Of a DNA stretch of 64,000 bases, positions 14,875-24,557 are shown piece by piece (position 1 is the stretch's first letter; each line of letters opens with the position of its first letter). The position numbers were made by a program, and so were the translations under genes. Origin of the DNA: Flavobacterium sp. Root186 (GTDB lineage Bacteria > Bacteroidota > Bacteroidia > Flavobacteriales > Flavobacteriaceae). The stretch is from NCBI RefSeq assembly GCF_001428525.1, contig NZ_LMHW01000015.1, forward strand, positions 352-64,351, read 5' to 3'. The notes under the pieces were generated by a model. It made no database searches and was not told where the DNA came from. It was given only the letters and a program-made list of their open reading frames with translations.

Positions 14875-16286
14875 CAGACTTTCTAATAAAATCGACAGTT
14901 AGTTTAAGCGTTCTTTTGGCTGTATATCTTTTGCTCTTGCAAAAAGAAAAAATGTTTCGCTTCAACAGGTATTTTTTATTAGTCAGTTTATTGTTTTCAA
15001 TAGTGGTTCCTTTCATGTCTTTTGAAATTCAACAAGATATTCCTATTGTATACAATAATGCAATTCCGTTTTCGACTAATACAGGCCATCTTCCAATTCA
15101 AACAGAATTGATAGATATAAACAAAGATGAACAAACCAATTACTGGCTTTCTCTATTATGGATAATTTATGGCTTAATTACTTTAATACTAAGTTATCGG
15201 TTTGTTCAAAATATTTATAAAATCACATCTAAGGCTAAAGTATCTAAAATCATTGTGTATCAAAATATAAGAATGGTTTTACTCTTAGAGAAAACATTGC
15301 CTTATTCGTTTTGGAATTCCATTTACATGAATCAAAATGATTTTGAAAATGGACTAATAGAACAAGAATTGTTTACGCATGAAATTGCCCATGTAAAGCA
15401 AAAACATACTCTTGATGTGATTTTTATAGAAGTTTTGAAAACGTTATTTTGGTTCAATCCAATCTTTATTTTTTATAAAAAAGCCATTCAGCTTAATCAT
15501 GAGTTTTTGGCAGATGAAAATGTAATAGCAGCGCATCATGATGTTTATTTATATCAGAACCTTTTGCTCAACAAATTCAACATTTCCAAACCCATTTATT
15601 TGACTAGTAATTTAAATTTTTTATCAACAAAAAAACGACTTATTATGATGACAAAAATCACTTCAAAAACAAAATCCCTAATGATGCAGTCTTTAGCTGT
15701 TTTTGGCCTTTTAACAATCTTTTTGATATTAGCTTTTAAGCCATTGCCATTAAGTGGCAAAAAAACTATAGTAATTGATGCCGGACATGGAGGAGAAGAT
15801 ATTGGAGCGCAGATTGGTGCCGGGCAAGAAAAGAAAATTGTAGAAAATATTGCCAATAAAATAAAGGTATTGAATGGTAAAGATGAAATTGAAATTATTT
15901 TGCTTAGAAAAGATGACAGTTTTATTCAATTAAGTGAAAGAGTATCGAAAATAAACAAAATAAACCCAAGTTTGGTCATTTCTTTACATGTAAATAGCTC
16001 AGAAAATTTGAATGAAAACGGGGTAAATGCGTATGTTTCAAAACAAAATGGTTTTTATGAAGAATCAAAGGAAAAGGCTGAAAATTTAGTTGATAAAATC
16101 TCAAATGAAAAGCTTGCCAAAGGTGAGGTTAAAGATGCAAATTACTTTGTGCTTAAAAACTCAAAATGTCCTGCATTATTAGTAGAAATTGGCTATTTGA
16201 CAAATGAAAATGATAGAAATTATCTGATTAGCGAAAATGGACAAAATGAAATTGCAAATAAAATCATAGAATTCATAAAAATATAA
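14871..16286 (+). CDS. BlaR1-like M56 metallopeptidase fused to an N-acetylmuramoyl-L-alanine amidase domain
   Basis: 471 residues in two parts. The first 290 are a BlaR1/MecR1-type M56 protease: membrane helices near 5-23, 33-50 and 93-112, a cytoplasmic zinc protease with HEIAH at about 170-174 and downstream NHEFLADENV, then a fourth helix near 274-292. The rest, on the far side of the membrane, is an Amidase_3 domain. It has IDAGHGG (zinc His about 306), a Glu in GQEKKIVENIA, the zinc His in SLHVNSS and the catalytic Glu in LLVEIGYLTNENDRNYL. All four expected residues are present. BlaR1 normally carries a penicillin-binding domain there, so this protein may sense or cut peptidoglycan fragments and then inactivate the coupled BlaI. 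That mechanism is inference. Confidence 0.85.
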   Translation: MTDFLIKSTVSLSVLLAVYLLLLQKEKMFRFNRYFLLVSLLFSIVVPFMSFEIQQDIPIVYNNAIPFSTNTGHLPIQTELIDINKDEQTNYWLSLLWIIYGLITLILSYRFVQNIYKITSKAKVSKIIVYQNIRMVLLLEKTLPYSFWNSIYMNQNDFENGLIEQELFTHEIAHVKQKHTLDVIFIEVLKTLFWFNPIFIFYKKAIQLNHEFLADENVIAAHHDVYLYQNLLLNKFNISKPIYLTSNLNFLSTKKRLIMMTKITSKTKSLMMQSLAVFGLLTIFLILAFKPLPLSGKKTIVIDAGHGGEDIGAQIGAGQEKKIVENIANKIKVLNGKDEIEIILLRKDDSFIQLSERVSKINKINPSLVISLHVNSSENLNENGVNAYVSKQNGFYEESKEKAENLVDKISNEKLAKGEVKDANYFVLKNSKCPALLVEIGYLTNENDRNYLISENGQNEIANKIIEFIKI

Positions 16287-16334
16287 ACGTTTGTCAAGAA
16301 GCCTACAGCGCTGTCCCTTTAAGACTAAAAATAA

Positions 16335-16372
16335 AAAAATCCGCTTTCAGAAAATCTGGAAGCGGAAAAATA
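16335..16372. terminator. Bidirectional terminator between convergent genes
   Basis: ATCCGCTTTCAGA and TCTGGAAGCGGA form an interrupted stem flanked by A-rich and T-rich sequence on both sides. It lies between the stop codons of the M56 fusion (16286) and the saccharopine dehydrogenase gene (16412). Confidence 0.7.
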
Positions 16373-16411
16373 AACTAAAAAAAATTCTAAAAATAAAAAG
16401 TGAGATCCGGA

Positions 16412-17776
16412 TTAAAATAAATCCGGATTGTATCCAAAATAAGGCACAGCCAGTTCGTTAAAAATAACGCCGTACTCTTCTAATTCCTTTAATATTGGTT
16501 CGTAAACTTCTTTTTTTATTGGAAGCTGAACGCCTGGAGTTGTGATTTTTCCGTTTAAAATAAGCAAAGTTGCCATTGCAACCGGAAGGCCGACTGTTTT
16601 TGCCATCGCCGTATAAGTTTGATCGTCGCCAATACAAACCATTTTTGAATCGATTTGTTTTTTCTCGCCGTTTAGTTCATAACCAAATTTATGATACATC
16701 ACGATCATATCTTTATCATCTGGTTCAAGAGCCCAGCTGTCAGTTAAGATTTTTTCTAAAATTTGAGCGGGAGTGGCATTTGGCAAATTTACTTTTTTGC
16801 TTGGGTTGAATAAATCCAATTCTAAAAGTTTATCCCACATAATATCATCCTGATCGATTTTAAGAATAAAACGGGTTTTAATTTCGACAGAATCTGTTGG
16901 ATGATAAGGTAGAAATGAGTTCATGAATTGGCGATAACTCATGTTTTCAGAATCTTCGATAGCATAACTGTCATCCGTCATTCCTAATTGTACGAACATA
17001 TTCCATGCTTTAGAAAATCCAACTCTTCTAATTGTTCCTCTATATAAGGTCAGGACATCATCAAGTCCGTAAATGGATCTGTATTTAAGCGAATCACGGT
17101 TAGAATACGCTTCAAATTTTCCGTAACCTTCGACTTCGAGAAACTCTGTCCGGCGAAATAACGCGCTGTACGGAATATATTTATAAGTACCTTCCTGTAT
17201 AAATTTTGCAGCTCCGCCTTGTCCGGCCAAAACTACATTTCTTGGTGCCCAGGTAAATTTATAATTCCATAAATTATTATCACATTCGGGAGCAACTAAA
17301 CCACCGCAAAACGATTCGAACAATAACATATTACCGCCTTTTGATCTGATTTCGTCAATAACTTTCATGGCACTCATATGGTCGATTCCGGGATCAAGAC
17401 CAATTTCGTTCATGAAAATCAGGTTGTTTTTTTTGGCTTCATCATCAAGAGCCTGCATAGCATCACTTATATAAGATGCCGTTACAAGATGTTTTTTGAA
17501 CTGCAGACAATCTTTTGCAATTTCAATATGTAAATGTGCCGGAAGCATCGAAATAACAATCGAAGCTTTTTCTATGGCAGCACGTCTTTCTTGGGTATTA
17601 AAAATATCTAAAGCAATTGGAGTTGCATTTGGATGTTTTTGTGTTTTTTTCTCGGCTAAAGCCAAAGACAAATCGGCAACAACAAGATGCAGGTTTTCTG
17701 TTTCTGATTTTGAAAGTAAGTAACGAATCAGCGAAGATGCTGATCTGCCGGCTCCAATTATTAAAACGCTTCTCAT
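16412..17776 (-). CDS. Saccharopine dehydrogenase-family protein
   Basis: About 454 residues. A Rossmann NAD(P)-binding start (VLIIGAGRSASSLIRYL) is followed by the saccharopine-dehydrogenase catalytic domain: NEIGLDPGIDHMSA, then ESFCGGLVAPECDNNLWNYK with the substrate-binding motif. The family interconverts lysine, 2-oxoglutarate and saccharopine, or oxidises saccharopine toward glutamate and aminoadipate semialdehyde; which direction is used here cannot be told. The ATG at 17776 places the Rossmann motif at the N-terminus; an upstream in-frame ATG at 17800 would add eight residues. It is a single gene, convergent with the BlaI/M56 pair. Confidence 0.88.
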   Translation of the reverse strand: MRSVLIIGAGRSASSLIRYLLSKSETENLHLVVADLSLALAEKKTQKHPNATPIALDIFNTQERRAAIEKASIVISMLPAHLHIEIAKDCLQFKKHLVTASYISDAMQALDDEAKKNNLIFMNEIGLDPGIDHMSAMKVIDEIRSKGGNMLLFESFCGGLVAPECDNNLWNYKFTWAPRNVVLAGQGGAAKFIQEGTYKYIPYSALFRRTEFLEVEGYGKFEAYSNRDSLKYRSIYGLDDVLTLYRGTIRRVGFSKAWNMFVQLGMTDDSYAIEDSENMSYRQFMNSFLPYHPTDSVEIKTRFILKIDQDDIMWDKLLELDLFNPSKKVNLPNATPAQILEKILTDSWALEPDDKDMIVMYHKFGYELNGEKKQIDSKMVCIGDDQTYTAMAKTVGLPVAMATLLILNGKITTPGVQLPIKKEVYEPILKELEEYGVIFNELAVPYFGYNPDLF

Positions 17777-17962
17777 AACTCTAATATTTAACACAAACAT
17801 ATTAAAATGTTATAAATATAACAAATTTAATTTAAAAAATGATAATTATTTAATTCGTAAATCGAACAAAAAAATCTTTTTTGGAGCTTAAATATTTTAA
17901 AAACTAAAAAGAAAATTGAATAGGATGAAGTATTTTTGTTTCAAATTAAAAGTCTGGAAAAT

Positions 17963-18349
17963 ATGAAAAGAAGAATAGTTTTAACTGGAACCTTTATAGG
18001 AATGTTAGCCATTATTTTTGGTGCTTTTGGAGCCCATTTACTAAAGAAATACCTGGCTGTCGAGGAGTTAAACACTTTTGAAGTTGGTGTTCGTTACCAA
18101 ATGTACCACGCTCTTTTTTTACTTTTTCTTTCAACCCGAAAAGACATCGCTGAAAAAACCGTAAAAACAATCTATAATTTAGTTGTTGCTGGTGTTGTTC
18201 TCTTTAGCGGATCTATTTATTTATTAGCTACTAAAAGTCTTACAGTTTTTGATTCTAAGATTATCGTATTCGCAACACCTTTGGGCGGATTCTTATTAAT
18301 TATTGGCTGGGCGGTATTATTTCTTACTATTTTGAGGAAAAAATCATAA
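17963..18349 (+). CDS. DUF423-family inner membrane protein
   Basis: A 128-residue membrane protein with four hydrophobic segments. The N-terminal block GMLAIIFGAFGAHLLKK and the following VGVRYQMYHALFLLFL are hallmarks of DUF423 (YgdD type). The last helices include GSIYLLATKSL and TPLGGFLLIIGWA. The family's function is not settled. An upstream in-frame TTG at 17936 is less likely than the ATG at 17963, which directly precedes a basic stretch and the first helix. It is divergent from the saccharopine dehydrogenase gene and upstream of pckA, in the same direction. Confidence 0.85.
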   Translation: MKRRIVLTGTFIGMLAIIFGAFGAHLLKKYLAVEELNTFEVGVRYQMYHALFLLFLSTRKDIAEKTVKTIYNLVVAGVVLFSGSIYLLATKSLTVFDSKIIVFATPLGGFLLIIGWAVLFLTILRKKS

Positions 18350-18552
18350 AATCCAGAAAAAAAAATTCTGTGTAAAAATTAATCTTTAATTTTGTCTCAT
18401 AATTAACATATAACGTTACTTATGTGAATTTTTATTGTTTTTTATCTGCTTTGATAAAAAATATAACAATTTGCAAACTTGGGCTTTACGCTTAAGAATT
18501 AGTAAAATTATATTTTGTTGCACCAAAAAATAACACACACAACATTAAATTT

Positions 18553-20157
18553 ATGGACAATAACACACTTTTCGCGCAATCGATTTCGTTAAAAGAATTA
18601 GGAATAGAAAATGCAACGGTTCGTTACCAGTTATCAGCAGATGAACTGCATGCAATAACTGTGCAGTCAGGACAAGGTGTTGAGGCCTCTACAGGTGCTT
18701 TGGCAATTAATACAGGTGAATTTACAGGACGTTCTCCACAAGACCGTTTTATTGTAAAAGACAGCATTACAGAAGATAAAGTATGGTGGGGAAATGTAAA
18801 TATTCCGTTTTCACCAGAAGCTTTTGAGAAATTATACAATAAGGTAACAAAGTTTTTATCAGACAAAGAGGTTTTTGTTCGTGATGCTTACGTTTGTTCA
18901 GATCCAAATTATAGACTAAACGTTCGTGTTGTAACCGAAACAGCCTGGTCAAATTTGTTCTGTTACAATATGTTTTTACGTCCGGAAGAGTCTGAACTTG
19001 CAAACTTTACTCCAGAATGGACTGTTGTTTGTGCTCCAAGTTTTATGGCAGATCCTGCTGTAGATGGAACACGTCAGTCTAACTTTGCTATTTTAGATTT
19101 TACTAAAAAAGTAGCTTTAATTGGCGGAACTGGTTATACAGGAGAAATGAAAAAAGGAATTTTCTCTGCTTTAAACTTCATTTTACCGGTTTTTGAAAAT
19201 ACATTACCAATGCATTGCAGTGCCAATGTTGGTAAAAATGGTGATACAGCAATTTTCTTCGGATTATCCGGAACAGGAAAAACAACTTTATCTGCAGATC
19301 CGGAACGTAAATTAATCGGAGACGATGAACACGGATGGACAGGCGAAAATACTGTTTTCAATTTTGAAGGCGGGTGCTACGCTAAAGTTATCAACTTAAC
19401 AGAAGAAAACGAACCGGATATTTACAGAGCGATCAAAAAAGGTGCGCTTTTAGAAAATGTGGTTTTCAAACCGGGAACTAAAGAGGTTGATTTTGACGAT
19501 GTTTCAATCACTCAAAATACACGTGTAAGTTACCCAATAACGCATATTGATAATATTCAGCCGGATTCTATTGGTCATAACCCAAAAAATATATTTTTCC
19601 TTACAGCAGATTCTTTCGGAATTCTGCCTCCAATTTCAAGATTAACTCCTGGGCAGGCTGCTTACCATTTTATTTCCGGATATACAGCAAAAGTTGCCGG
19701 AACAGAAGCTGGAGTTACAGAACCACAGCCAAATTTCTCTGCTTGTTTTGGAGCGCCTTTCATGCCTTTGCATCCAACAAAATATGCTGAAATGTTAAGC
19801 AAAAAAATGAAAGATGCTGATGTAAAAGTTTGGTTAATCAATACAGGATGGACTGGCGGTGCATACGGAACAGGAAGCCGTATGAAACTAAAATATACTC
19901 GTGCCATGATTACAGCTGCATTAAACGGAGAACTGGATAATGTAGAATACAAAAACCACGCAGTATTTGGAATTGCAAAACCACAATCTTGCCCTAATGT
20001 TCCAGAGGAAATTTTAAATCCTAGAAATACGTGGGAAGACAAAGATTTATACGATAAAAAAGCGTTGGAATTAGCTCAGAAATTCAAAGCTAATTTTGCC
20101 AAGTTTGAAGAATTTGCGAATGCTGAAATCTTAGCAGGCGCACCGATTACAGAATAA
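18553..20157 (+). CDS. pckA: Phosphoenolpyruvate carboxykinase (ATP)
   Basis: A 534-residue cytoplasmic enzyme that converts oxaloacetate and ATP to phosphoenolpyruvate, ADP and CO2, the first committed step of gluconeogenesis. The kinase P-loop GLSGTGKTTLSAD, the second metal/nucleotide motif LIGDDEHGW, the substrate loop NTGEFTGRSPQDRF, and the GGTGYTGEMKKG and NTGWTGGAYGTGSRM blocks all match the ATP-type family. The length is typical. A 200-bp leader upstream and a clear terminator at 20181 indicate a monocistronic unit. Confidence 0.97.
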   Translation: MDNNTLFAQSISLKELGIENATVRYQLSADELHAITVQSGQGVEASTGALAINTGEFTGRSPQDRFIVKDSITEDKVWWGNVNIPFSPEAFEKLYNKVTKFLSDKEVFVRDAYVCSDPNYRLNVRVVTETAWSNLFCYNMFLRPEESELANFTPEWTVVCAPSFMADPAVDGTRQSNFAILDFTKKVALIGGTGYTGEMKKGIFSALNFILPVFENTLPMHCSANVGKNGDTAIFFGLSGTGKTTLSADPERKLIGDDEHGWTGENTVFNFEGGCYAKVINLTEENEPDIYRAIKKGALLENVVFKPGTKEVDFDDVSITQNTRVSYPITHIDNIQPDSIGHNPKNIFFLTADSFGILPPISRLTPGQAAYHFISGYTAKVAGTEAGVTEPQPNFSACFGAPFMPLHPTKYAEMLSKKMKDADVKVWLINTGWTGGAYGTGSRMKLKYTRAMITAALNGELDNVEYKNHAVFGIAKPQSCPNVPEEILNPRNTWEDKDLYDKKALELAQKFKANFAKFEEFANAEILAGAPITE

Positions 20158-20180
20158 AAGGAATTATTTGATTCAAAGTA

Positions 20181-20213
20181 AAAAAGCTGTTCAGTGATGA
20201 ACAGCTTTTTTTT
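20181..20213 (+). terminator. Terminator of pckA
   Basis: AAAGCTGTTCA and TGAACAGCTTT form a perfect 11-bp stem around a short loop, followed by T residues, starting about 24 bp after the pckA stop codon. Confidence 0.9.
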
Positions 20214-20380
20214 TAGTATTCAGTGTTCAGATTTTTTAGTGTTCAGTCACGGTACGGTTGCAATGTCACTCTGAGCGAAGTCGAAGAGCTTTTAAGTTGC
20301 AGGGCTTCGACTTCGCTCAGCCTGACAAAATTTAGCGTCATTTTAAAAACTGATCACTAAAAAACTGACCACTGACCACT
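20214..20380. repeat. Composite repeat region with CTGAGCGAAGTCGAAG palindrome
   Basis: Three repeat words are combined. TAGTGTTCAG-type words at the left face ACTGATCACTAAAAAACTGACC-type words at the right. Inside, CACTCTGAGCGAAGTCGAAG (part of 20265-20289) is mirrored by GCTTCGACTTCGCTCAG (starting at 20304). The inner word is the same as that found in frame inside the genes at 27822 and 41345. The outer words recur around 29813-30419. No gene is seen. Confidence 0.75.
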
Positions 20381-21439
20381 TTATTTCTTCCCTTCATCAA
20401 TACGTTTCTGGATCAAATCCCAGGCATAATAATGAAACGTCATTCCGTTGCTCATGGCTGCGAAAAGTCCGTTTTTGTATTTTGGCCCTAAGTTTACACT
20501 TGTTACATCAGCACCATCACATTCAATTGTTGACGTTGGAACTTCAGCTAATAAAGTATGTTGGTTTGGATTTCCTTTTGCGCCTTCTCTCGGATAAACC
20601 ATAAAAGAATTTGCCTGTTGGTTTGAAACTAAAATATATCCTGTAGAATCTGTTTTTTTGTAAATCGCGATTCCTTCGTGGTCTGCTTTGAAATCTTTTT
20701 GACCAAAGAAAGCCAGTTCTTTATTATCGTTTAAGGCAGGATCAGCTTTGTATTTTCTAATGCCAACTTGTTCGTCGCAATAGTAAACAAAACCTAATTC
20801 GTTATCAACAGCAATTGCTTCAATTTCTTTTTTACCACTGTAAGTTCCAAATTTTCGAACCACTTTTGCAACAGCAAATTTTCCGTTTCCAGAAAGTTCA
20901 TACTGCCATAAATAACTGCCTGTTGGACCCGTTTTTCTTCCCACAATGGCAAAAATCTTCTGATCGCTTGGACGAGTGTATAAAGAAACTCCCATCGGAT
21001 CGCTTTCTGTATCACCTTCAAAAACAGGAATTCCGCCATTATCAATCGGTTCTAAATCAGGTAAACTGAAAATTCTTATTTTGTTGGTTTCACGTTCTGT
21101 TGTAACCGCTATATCTACTTTTTTTCCGTCAATAATTAATCCGTAAGCGATATCAACATTATTTGGACGTTGTAAAACAATTGACTTTTTAAGGATTTTT
21201 CCATTCAAATCAAAAGCATACAAACCGCCGTCTGTATCTTTATCCGTTCCCACAATAATACTTTTTGTAGCATCAGCAGGATTAATCCATATTGAAGGAT
21301 CATCTGTATCGTGAGGTAAAGCTTCGGTAACCGCTGTTGGTTTTACCGCATTTGGTTGAATTGGCGCTAATTTATCGTCTTTACAAGCTGTAAATGAAAG
21401 GCTTAAAAATATAAAAGCAAGTATAGATTTGTTTTTCAT
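20381..21439 (-). CDS. Beta-propeller phytase, lipoprotein
   Basis: A 352-residue 3-phytase of the beta-propeller type. A lipoprotein signal ends in LSFTACKDD, with Cys 19 as the lipidated residue. The phytase core shows DTDDPSIWINP near the start, then GTDKDTDGGLYAFDLNG, RPNNVDI, and KKEIEAIAVDNELGFVYYCDE with DHEGIAIY, which supply the calcium-binding acidic residues of this fold. It should release phosphate from phytate at the cell surface or in the periplasm. It lies 75 bp after a TonB-dependent receptor gene on the same strand, so a coupled phytate-use operon is likely. Confidence 0.92.
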   Translation of the reverse strand: MKNKSILAFIFLSLSFTACKDDKLAPIQPNAVKPTAVTEALPHDTDDPSIWINPADATKSIIVGTDKDTDGGLYAFDLNGKILKKSIVLQRPNNVDIAYGLIIDGKKVDIAVTTERETNKIRIFSLPDLEPIDNGGIPVFEGDTESDPMGVSLYTRPSDQKIFAIVGRKTGPTGSYLWQYELSGNGKFAVAKVVRKFGTYSGKKEIEAIAVDNELGFVYYCDEQVGIRKYKADPALNDNKELAFFGQKDFKADHEGIAIYKKTDSTGYILVSNQQANSFMVYPREGAKGNPNQHTLLAEVPTSTIECDGADVTSVNLGPKYKNGLFAAMSNGMTFHYYAWDLIQKRIDEGKK

Positions 21440-21514
21440 TAGGTATTTTATTTTAAATGAAATTAGACAGAACGGTAAAGTCCTGTCTAATTTAAGAAAT
21501 TTATAAATGGGTTA

Positions 21515-24325
21515 TTACAAGTCTAATTTCAATCCGAAATTGTAACGGGCTTGGTAATATTCTACTTGTTTCGTATGCGTTTCGATTCCTTGATAGTAAC
21601 GCAACGGCTGATTAGTTAAGTTATTGGCTTCGGCAAAAAGACGAAGTTTTGGCGTAATCTTGAAAGCTGCGTTTGCATCTAAGAAAAACTGTTTGTCGTA
21701 ATAACTGTCTTTATAAGATTCTGAACCTAATTCATCTAAATAATCAGATGTAAAGTTGGTCGAAATTCTCGCAGAAAAGCGTTTGTTTTCCCAAGACAAA
21801 GATCCGTTAAACATATGTGGTGTTGTTCCCGGAAGGCTAATATCGTTTCTTTCGTTTCCATCCTCATCGGCAATTCCTTTTGCTTTAGATTTTGTGTACG
21901 TATAGTTTAAATAAACAGCAAAACCTTTTAAGAATTTACCCGGAAGAAAATCTAACTGGCGTTGAAAAGCAACTTCAAATCCATAAACATCTACTGTATC
22001 CCCATTTCTTGATTGTAAAAATGACCAGTTTTCGCCAACCGGAATTGGATTTGTCTGATTAGGGAAATCATTTGCAAATTTCACACTGTCGTATTCATTG
22101 TCACTGTAATTATAAATGAAATCATTTAATCTTTTGTAGAAAACGCCTCCAGAAATCAAACCAACAGATTTGAAATAATTCTCGGCCATGAAATCATAAT
22201 TGTATGAATAGGTCACATCAAGATCTGGATTTCCGGCTGTAATTTCTTTATCTGAAGCGATATTATTTACATAAGGAGCTAATGCATAATAGTTTGGTCT
22301 TGCTAAAGCTGTAGTTGCAGCAGCTCTTAAAACTAAATCTTTTGTAGCATTATATTGAAAAGAGATACTTGGCAATACATTAGTGTAAGAGTTTGTAGTG
22401 TTGATTTTGCTTTCTAATTCTTCCTCGTCCAAAACTCGGTTTCCTGTATAATCGATGTGAGTGTTCTCTAAACGGAAACCTAAAACCATAGAAAGTTTAT
22501 CGTTAAAATCCTGATCCCATCTTACATACGCAGCATAAATACTTTCTTTTGCATTATAGTTCACCGCTAAAAATTCTGATGGATCTGATTCTTTATCAAA
22601 CAAGGCCGCATTGTTTAAATCAAGATTTCCTAAGAAATTTGCCGAAGCAAATGTTCCCGGTATATATTTAGTTCCCGGATTAAAGTTTTTACCATCAAAA
22701 GAAGTTGTTGAAATTTCAGATAATAAACCCATTCCGTCATTAATTGGCTCGTAAGTAAAGAAAGTATTATTTCTTTCTTTTTCTTTCAAACGAAGTCTAA
22801 GACCAGTTCTCAATCTTCCTTTTTGAGCTGGAATAATTGTAAATGGAAAACGGATATTAACTTTTGCTCCAAATTCGCTTTCGCTTGTTTCGTCTGTATT
22901 TTCAGAAACCGAATCAAATTCAAATTGATCTAAAGCCTCACCAGTTGTTGTAACTAATGGGAATTTTAAATCAGAAAAATTTTGAGTCATATCTAAACCT
23001 GTCTGGCGATATTCAATATAACGCTCTCCCGGACGGTATTCTCTTGCTTTTGCATAATTTGCAGACCAGTCTAAATCTAATTTTGAGTTGATCAAATGTT
23101 CTCCGCGAATAGAATAATTTTGAACTCTTTGATCTTCTAATCTTCTACTTTTATTACGATTATTGTCAAGTCCGCCTTTAGTTTCACGTTTTACACGACC
23201 TTCAAATCCTGTAATTTGTTCACCATTATAAATAGGTTCGATATCATCATAAGTCGTTCTAAAACGGTTTTCTCTATCGTCTCTCCAGTTGTAAATTGCA
23301 TTGGCAAAAATGGTGTTATTCTCATCAAATTTATAATCTAAAGCAATAGAACCGCTGCGGCGAATACGCTGTACATTGTATTTTCTGATTTCTGAAGCCT
23401 GTAAATATTCATTTCCAAAATCATCTTTTACCCATTCGTTTTCTACATTATCAGATCCGTAATCAACATTATTATAAGAACCGCTAAAAACTGCTCCTAA
23501 TTTATTATCGAAAAAACGATTTCCGTATACAAAACCTGCGGTGTAAGATGCGTGTTCGCGTATTGGTAAATAACCTCCCGCAAGTGTTGCAGAAATTCTT
23601 TCACCGTTCGGGGTGGCTCTTGTAATTAAGTTTACAGAACCTCCAATTGCATCAGCATCCATATCAGAAGTCAGCGTTTTGTTTACTTCAATAGTCGAAA
23701 TCATATCAGATGGAATTAAATCCATTTGTACGTTTCTGTTATCTCCTTCTGCAGATGGAATACGATCTCCATTTAAAGTTACCGAGTTTAAAGACGGAGC
23801 CAAACCTCTAATAATAATATTACGAGCTTCACCCTGGTCATTTTGCATTGTGATACCCGGAACACGTTTTAAAGCGTCTCCAACGTTAGCATCTGGAAAA
23901 CGACCCATTTGATCAGACGAAATTACGTTTCCGATGTTTTTATTGTTTTTTTGTTGATTCAGCGCTTTTGCCTGACCTTTTAAAATGTCTCCAACTACAA
24001 CTTCATTCAGCTCAGTTCCAGAAGTTTTAAGAGCAAAATCTAAAACATTGTTTTTACCTTGTTCTACGGTAATTTCATGGGTTATAGAAGTATATCCAAT
24101 ATATTTTACTTCTACAGTATAAGTTCCTACATTAATATTTAATAATTCAAAACGGCCATTATAATCAGAAATCGTGTATTTGTTTTCTCCAACAATCTGG
24201 ACCATCGCTCCCGGAAGCGGAAGTTTGTCGTCTGCATCAAGCACTTTTCCGGAAATTATCGCTTTTTGTGCATAACCCGAAATGGCTAAAAATAAGAACA
24301 TTAATAATAAATAGATTTTTTTCAT
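21515..24325 (-). CDS. TonB-dependent receptor linked to phytase
   Basis: A 936-residue outer-membrane receptor. A signal peptide ends near GYAQ. A CarboxypepD_reg-like beta-sandwich follows (about residues 22-105: ISGKVLDADDKLPLPGAMVQ and YTVEVKYIGY). Then come a plug domain (about 125-235) with GRFPDANVGDALKRVPGI and IRGLAP, and a long barrel that ends in the aromatic-rich YYQARYNFGLKLDL. It belongs to the general TonB receptor group rather than SusC. Its position upstream of the phytase suggests uptake of phytate or of a breakdown product, or of a complex with phosphate; this is inferred from context only. Confidence 0.9.
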   Translation of the reverse strand: MKKIYLLLMFLFLAISGYAQKAIISGKVLDADDKLPLPGAMVQIVGENKYTISDYNGRFELLNINVGTYTVEVKYIGYTSITHEITVEQGKNNVLDFALKTSGTELNEVVVGDILKGQAKALNQQKNNKNIGNVISSDQMGRFPDANVGDALKRVPGITMQNDQGEARNIIIRGLAPSLNSVTLNGDRIPSAEGDNRNVQMDLIPSDMISTIEVNKTLTSDMDADAIGGSVNLITRATPNGERISATLAGGYLPIREHASYTAGFVYGNRFFDNKLGAVFSGSYNNVDYGSDNVENEWVKDDFGNEYLQASEIRKYNVQRIRRSGSIALDYKFDENNTIFANAIYNWRDDRENRFRTTYDDIEPIYNGEQITGFEGRVKRETKGGLDNNRNKSRRLEDQRVQNYSIRGEHLINSKLDLDWSANYAKAREYRPGERYIEYRQTGLDMTQNFSDLKFPLVTTTGEALDQFEFDSVSENTDETSESEFGAKVNIRFPFTIIPAQKGRLRTGLRLRLKEKERNNTFFTYEPINDGMGLLSEISTTSFDGKNFNPGTKYIPGTFASANFLGNLDLNNAALFDKESDPSEFLAVNYNAKESIYAAYVRWDQDFNDKLSMVLGFRLENTHIDYTGNRVLDEEELESKINTTNSYTNVLPSISFQYNATKDLVLRAAATTALARPNYYALAPYVNNIASDKEITAGNPDLDVTYSYNYDFMAENYFKSVGLISGGVFYKRLNDFIYNYSDNEYDSVKFANDFPNQTNPIPVGENWSFLQSRNGDTVDVYGFEVAFQRQLDFLPGKFLKGFAVYLNYTYTKSKAKGIADEDGNERNDISLPGTTPHMFNGSLSWENKRFSARISTNFTSDYLDELGSESYKDSYYDKQFFLDANAAFKITPKLRLFAEANNLTNQPLRYYQGIETHTKQVEYYQARYNFGLKLDL

Positions 24326-24557
24326 TGTGTGTTTAGTTTGATTTGTTGCGAAACTATAATCTTTATATTACTAAAACCCTTGAAAAAAATTAACATAGTG
24401 TTATGATTAATCAATTTTGTCTCAATTTCATTAATCTTTAACTAACATTAAAGCTTCAAATAATTGATTCACAAGCAAAAACAAATGAATATTTTGATCG
24501 TAATTAAAAATTTGGCGTTAAATTTGCCATATCAATCACAATCAAAAATCATCAATC

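Noticed and set aside
23613..23912. A 99-codon plus-strand open frame inside the TonB receptor gene
   Set aside because: It mirrors the conserved plug domain on the other strand and has no recognisable features.
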